Below are positions 59,086-61,463 of a DNA stretch of 61,463 bases, piece by piece. Within the stretch, counting starts at the first letter, position 1. Every line of letters starts with the position of its first letter. A model generated the notes under the pieces. That model saw nothing but the letters and a program-made list of their open reading frames with translations. It had not been told where the DNA came from and made no database searches. The translations under genes were made by a program, and so were the position numbers. This DNA comes from Candidatus Peregrinibacteria bacterium (GTDB lineage Bacteria; Patescibacteriota; Gracilibacteria; CAIRYL01): positions 1 through 61,463 of the forward strand of contig JACRHZ010000011.1 of the NCBI GenBank assembly GCA_016220175.1, read 5' to 3'.

Positions 59086-59876
59086 ATTTCCTCCTTCAAA
59101 TAAAAATCCGCTATTTGAATATTTCCCTTTCCAAATACAAATTGCATTGCAGCATTTCTTGGAATTGCCCTTTGTGTTCCATTGACCTGGAGGATTGCAC
59201 CATCTTGATCTATCCCGTGAAATTCCATTGGAAGAAGAATTTTCTTTTCTCCATTAATCTCCATGACCTCAAACATGTCCTGTGCCCACATACCAACCCT
59301 GTCATTTCTTTCTCCTTGCGCGTTCGGCAATGTTATAAAATTTACTTTATTTTTTACCCCAATTCGATTTATTAATTTATGAGCTTCTTCTAAATTGTAG
59401 TCTTCTACGACAAGATCGACCTCAGCATATTCTGGTAAATTTCTTAAGAGATCATGATATGAACGAAATATTCGTTCTCTATAGTCTTCTTTTGTATGAT
59501 CAAAATCCGAAAGAGAGTATTTTATGCTTGGTGGATCTTCTGGGGGAAGTGTGATGACTATTCTCTCCAAATTCCGCTGGTATTCAGGTACAACTTTTAC
59601 AATAATATCGCTTTTTTCCCTTGCACGAATAAATTCACCCGTAAGAAATTCGTTTGCATACTCATCGAAGTCTAATTTTCTGTACTTCACTGCATTTTTG
59701 GGTTTATTAAATAAAGCCCCAAGTCCAAACCCAGCAACCAGACCTCCCAACACCAAAAGTGCGTTTCTTCTTGTAATAAGAGTTTGTCCTTCTATGCTTG
59801 GATCAAATGCCCGTTCATCACTTTTTTCAGCTCGTTGAGTGTAATGAAAACGCCGGAAAAACTTCTCTAAACCCAT
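59082..59876 (-). CDS. Guanidino-modifying (deiminase-like) enzyme, N-terminal half with twin-Arg-like leader
   Basis: A 264-residue protein. An N-terminal cytoplasmic stretch is followed by TRRNALLVLGGLVAGFGLGALF (about 34-56), which looks like a Tat signal or a membrane anchor with twin Arg. The rest has ERIVITLPPEDPP, YAEVDLVVEDYNLEEAHKLINRIGV, then VGMWAQDMFEVMEINGEKKILLP and FVFGKGNIQIADF. These resemble the 'W.RD....' and 'GGN...D' substrate-binding motifs of the agmatine deiminase superfamily. The catalytic His/Cys half is on the next, overlapping ORF. Confidence 0.6.
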   Translation of the reverse strand: MGLEKFFRRFHYTQRAEKSDERAFDPSIEGQTLITRRNALLVLGGLVAGFGLGALFNKPKNAVKYRKLDFDEYANEFLTGEFIRAREKSDIIVKVVPEYQRNLERIVITLPPEDPPSIKYSLSDFDHTKEDYRERIFRSYHDLLRNLPEYAEVDLVVEDYNLEEAHKLINRIGVKNKVNFITLPNAQGERNDRVGMWAQDMFEVMEINGEKKILLPMEFHGIDQDGAILQVNGTQRAIPRNAAMQFVFGKGNIQIADFYLKEEI

Positions 59877-59972
59877 CTTTTACATGCCATAAAGTATTTG
59901 CATTATGACATTTGCTGATAATATATGCAAGCTGTTAGTGCCGATGAATACCTACACGTATCTCTTTTGGTT

Positions 59973-61286
59973 TCATTTTCCATTTTTCATTTTACATTGA
60001 GAAACCCCCTCTCCTACCTCATTCACGGGTCCGGCACCAATTGTTAAAATCACATCACCTGCTTTCGTTTCCGCATTCAAGATTTCAATTGTTTTTTCAT
60101 AACTTTCTGAATATCTCACGCGCTGGTCTGATCGTAAATTTTTGGCGATTTCTTCCACAAGTATTTGCGGAGAGACCTTTTTCACGTCTTTTTCAGAATC
60201 TCTGACGCGATAAATTCCGGGAATGAGAATTTCATCGACATCAGGAAAACTTTTTCCAAATTCTTCGAGAAATGTGAATGTTCGAGAATATTGATGTGGT
60301 TCAAACACAATCCATTTTTTTCGATTCGGAAATTTTTCTTTGAGCGCTGAAAGCGTCGCTCGTATTTCTGTCGGATGATGTCCATAATCATCAATCACTA
60401 AAATTCCATTTTTTTCTCCTTTCTCTTCAAATCTCCTCCACGAACCGCGATACGCGCCGAGGCTTTTTTTGGCAATTTCGAGATCAAGCTCAAGCACAGA
60501 AAAAAGCGCGAGTACTTTTGACGCATTTTGCCGATTATGATTCCCTGGAATTTTCATTTCGGGAACGGCGTCAAGAAATTTTGATGCATCGATTTGTGTA
60601 TATGTACGATTTCCATAAAGGCGCGACGGCGCCGTCGCGCCTTCCGAAGACAAAATTACCACTCCATCCGCAGACAATTTCGCAAGAAATTTTCGAAATC
60701 CCTCATCATATCTCTCCTTCGTTTTATAATAATCGAGATGATCGGAATCAATACTCGTGAGTACAATGATATTCGGATGGAGATGCAAAAATGATTCCCG
60801 ATATTCACATGCTTCTACAATAAGAATATTGCTTTTTCCGATGCGGAAATTCTTTTTTCCCCATTCAAAAACTTTTGTTCCAAGAAGAACGTTTGGGCGA
60901 AAACCTACCGCTTCAAGGGCAAGTGCCGTCATTGCGGTGGTCGTACTTTTCCCATGCGTTCCGGCAATAGCAATCGTGAAATAGTCTCTGGAAATTTCTC
61001 CGAGTTTTTCAAAATATGATTTTTGGGGAATTTTTCTTTTTGCCGCTTCTCTTCGTTCCGGATTTTCTGGAGGAACTGCTTCAGTGTAGATGAGTTCAGA
61101 AATATCATGTGGAAGATTCTCCGCTTTTTGTTCTCGAGAAACAGAAATTCCTGATGCTTCGAGATCGTGCAGAATTTCTGAGTCGGACTGATCACTTCCA
61201 GACACATTTACACCGTGCTGATGGAGAAATTGTGCAAGCGCACTCATCCCAATACCGCCGATGCCGGAAAAGAAAAGACTTGCCAC
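59973..61286 (-). CDS. murC: UDP-N-acetylmuramate--L-alanine ligase
   Basis: 437 residues from a GTG start. SGIGGIGMSALAQFLHQHGVNVSGSD is the MurC N-terminus. The ATP loop is IAIAGTHGKSTTTAMTALAL. Further motifs are VEACEYRESFLHLHPNIIVLTSIDSDHLDYY, IPGNHNRQNASKVLAL, and DDYGHHPTEIRATLSALKEKFP. It adds L-Ala to UDP-MurNAc in peptidoglycan synthesis. A perfect 22-base palindrome at 60620-60641 lies in frame and encodes EGATAPSRL at about residues 215-223. The last nine residues (SQCKMKNGK) come from an AT-rich low-complexity tract. Confidence 0.96.
   Translation of the reverse strand: MASLFFSGIGGIGMSALAQFLHQHGVNVSGSDQSDSEILHDLEASGISVSREQKAENLPHDISELIYTEAVPPENPERREAAKRKIPQKSYFEKLGEISRDYFTIAIAGTHGKSTTTAMTALALEAVGFRPNVLLGTKVFEWGKKNFRIGKSNILIVEACEYRESFLHLHPNIIVLTSIDSDHLDYYKTKERYDEGFRKFLAKLSADGVVILSSEGATAPSRLYGNRTYTQIDASKFLDAVPEMKIPGNHNRQNASKVLALFSVLELDLEIAKKSLGAYRGSWRRFEEKGEKNGILVIDDYGHHPTEIRATLSALKEKFPNRKKWIVFEPHQYSRTFTFLEEFGKSFPDVDEILIPGIYRVRDSEKDVKKVSPQILVEEIAKNLRSDQRVRYSESYEKTIEILNAETKAGDVILTIGAGPVNEVGEGVSQCKMKNGK
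60620..60641. repeat. Perfect palindrome inside murC
   Basis: 22 bases: GGCGCGACGGC and its complement. In frame; encodes EGATAPSRL. The same element (20 of the bases) follows the rfbB stop at 34106-34125. Confidence 0.88.
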
Positions 61287-61312
61287 GATGCATTTAGAAT
61301 GAAAGCGCTGAC

Positions 61313-61318
61313 ATTATA
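61313..61318 (-). promoter_or_regulatory. Probable -10 box of murC
   Basis: TATAAT on the minus strand, about 27 bases before the GTG start. The matching -35 position (about 61336-61342) falls inside the end of the IS element and reads only TTGTGC. Confidence 0.45.
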
Positions 61319-61327
61319 GAATAAAAT

Positions 61328-61463
61328 GGCTTTGTTGCACAAATAAATTGTACGGGAATAGGAGTATGTCTAAGATGAGGAGGAACAATAACCTCTTTCA
61401 AAATGAAAAAGAAATCCTCACTTAGACAGAGATATCGTATCGCAAATTGGAAAGAGTACAATA
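61328..61463 (+). mobile_element. Left end of an IS5-family element (cut by the window edge)
   Basis: The terminal repeat starts GGCTTTGTTGCACAAATAAA, close to IS5/IS903-type ends (GGCTTTGTTG.A.AAA). The transposase start follows 75 bases inside. The rest of the element is outside the window. Confidence 0.7.
61403..61463 (+). CDS. IS5-family transposase, N-terminal end (partial)
   Basis: The ATG at 61403 opens a frame to the window edge: MKKKSSLRQRYRIANWKEYN. YR..NW.EYN is the standard N-terminus of IS5-group DDE transposases (followed in full-length copies by '.aLv.RGsl..W'). Only 20 residues are visible, so activity cannot be judged. Confidence 0.75.
   Translation, partial: MKKKSSLRQRYRIANWKEYN

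Noticed and set aside
1-61463. Recoding of TGA (as in Gracilibacteria/Absconditabacteria)
   Set aside because: TGA ends many complete genes (e.g. priA, fmt, murC) and no gene needs a TGA read-through.

Overview
The window is about 61 kb of AT-rich bacterial chromosome using the standard genetic code. TGA clearly ends real genes, including priA, fmt and murC. The gene content points to a reduced-genome bacterium of the Candidate Phyla Radiation/Patescibacteria, possibly Peregrinibacteria-like. That content includes toxin-antitoxin pairs, a sortase, small lipoproteins, a PrgI/TraC-like pair, an archaeal-type triosephosphate isomerase, a cysteine-rich protein with zinc ribbons, and solitary trpB and thrC genes. 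The taxonomic call is inference. Both edges are insertion sequences (the tail of an IS30-type transposase on the left, the head of an IS5-type element on the right), so the window may end at assembly repeats.

Layout. 0-4 kb: IS remnant, lipoprotein, a YafQ/DinJ-like and a VapBC pair, and a large Cys-rich protein on the minus strand. 4-8.4 kb: sortase, membrane protein, FdtA-like sugar isomerase, Nif3-like protein, and a HAD phosphatase split in two. 8.4-13.5 kb: lipoprotein, tRNA-Cys, tRNA-Leu, methyltransferase, then hicB-hicA-trpB-membrane protein overlapping end to end. 13.5-17 kb: TraC/PrgI-like genes, CapA-like phosphoesterase, nucleotidyltransferase. 17-22.7 kb: yidC, a tandem-OB ssb, rlmD-like methyltransferase, lipoprotein, M20 peptidase. 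22.7-29.5 kb: a T-box leader, a threonine synthase carrying a LeuA-type regulatory domain, ridA, and an isoleucyl-tRNA synthetase with an embedded histidine phosphatase. 29.5-35 kb: orphan genes with near-consensus promoters, a YefM/RelE pair, tRNA-Met and a pseudo-tRNA, FTR1 permease, HAM1 NTPase, rfbB. 35-48 kb: priA, map, a REP-associated transposase (RAYT), tpiA, gyrA, a PP2C-like membrane protein, rbfA, fmt, relA. 48-57.3 kb (minus strand): rpoB-ssb-rpoC-rpsL-rpsG. 57.3-61.4 kb: membrane protein, a two-gene guanidino-modifying enzyme, murC.

The most striking system is a set of palindromic REP-like hairpins, many beginning GTAG and ending CTAC, alongside a RAYT transposase gene. Several lie in frame inside conserved genes: ileS, priA (twice), murC, a HAM1-type NTPase and the RAYT itself. 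Two unrelated proteins carry the same element-encoded peptide RDKAMPCLYKL. Other hairpins lie between genes, in the T-box leader and in a broken tRNA copy. This resembles the Rickettsia palindromic elements in outcome but has a RAYT as the likely mobiliser.

Other notable architectures are the IleRS-phosphatase chimera, the ThrC-LeuA fusion under T-box control, ssb between rpoB and rpoC, and the two-ORF deiminase-like enzyme with a twin-arginine-like leader.
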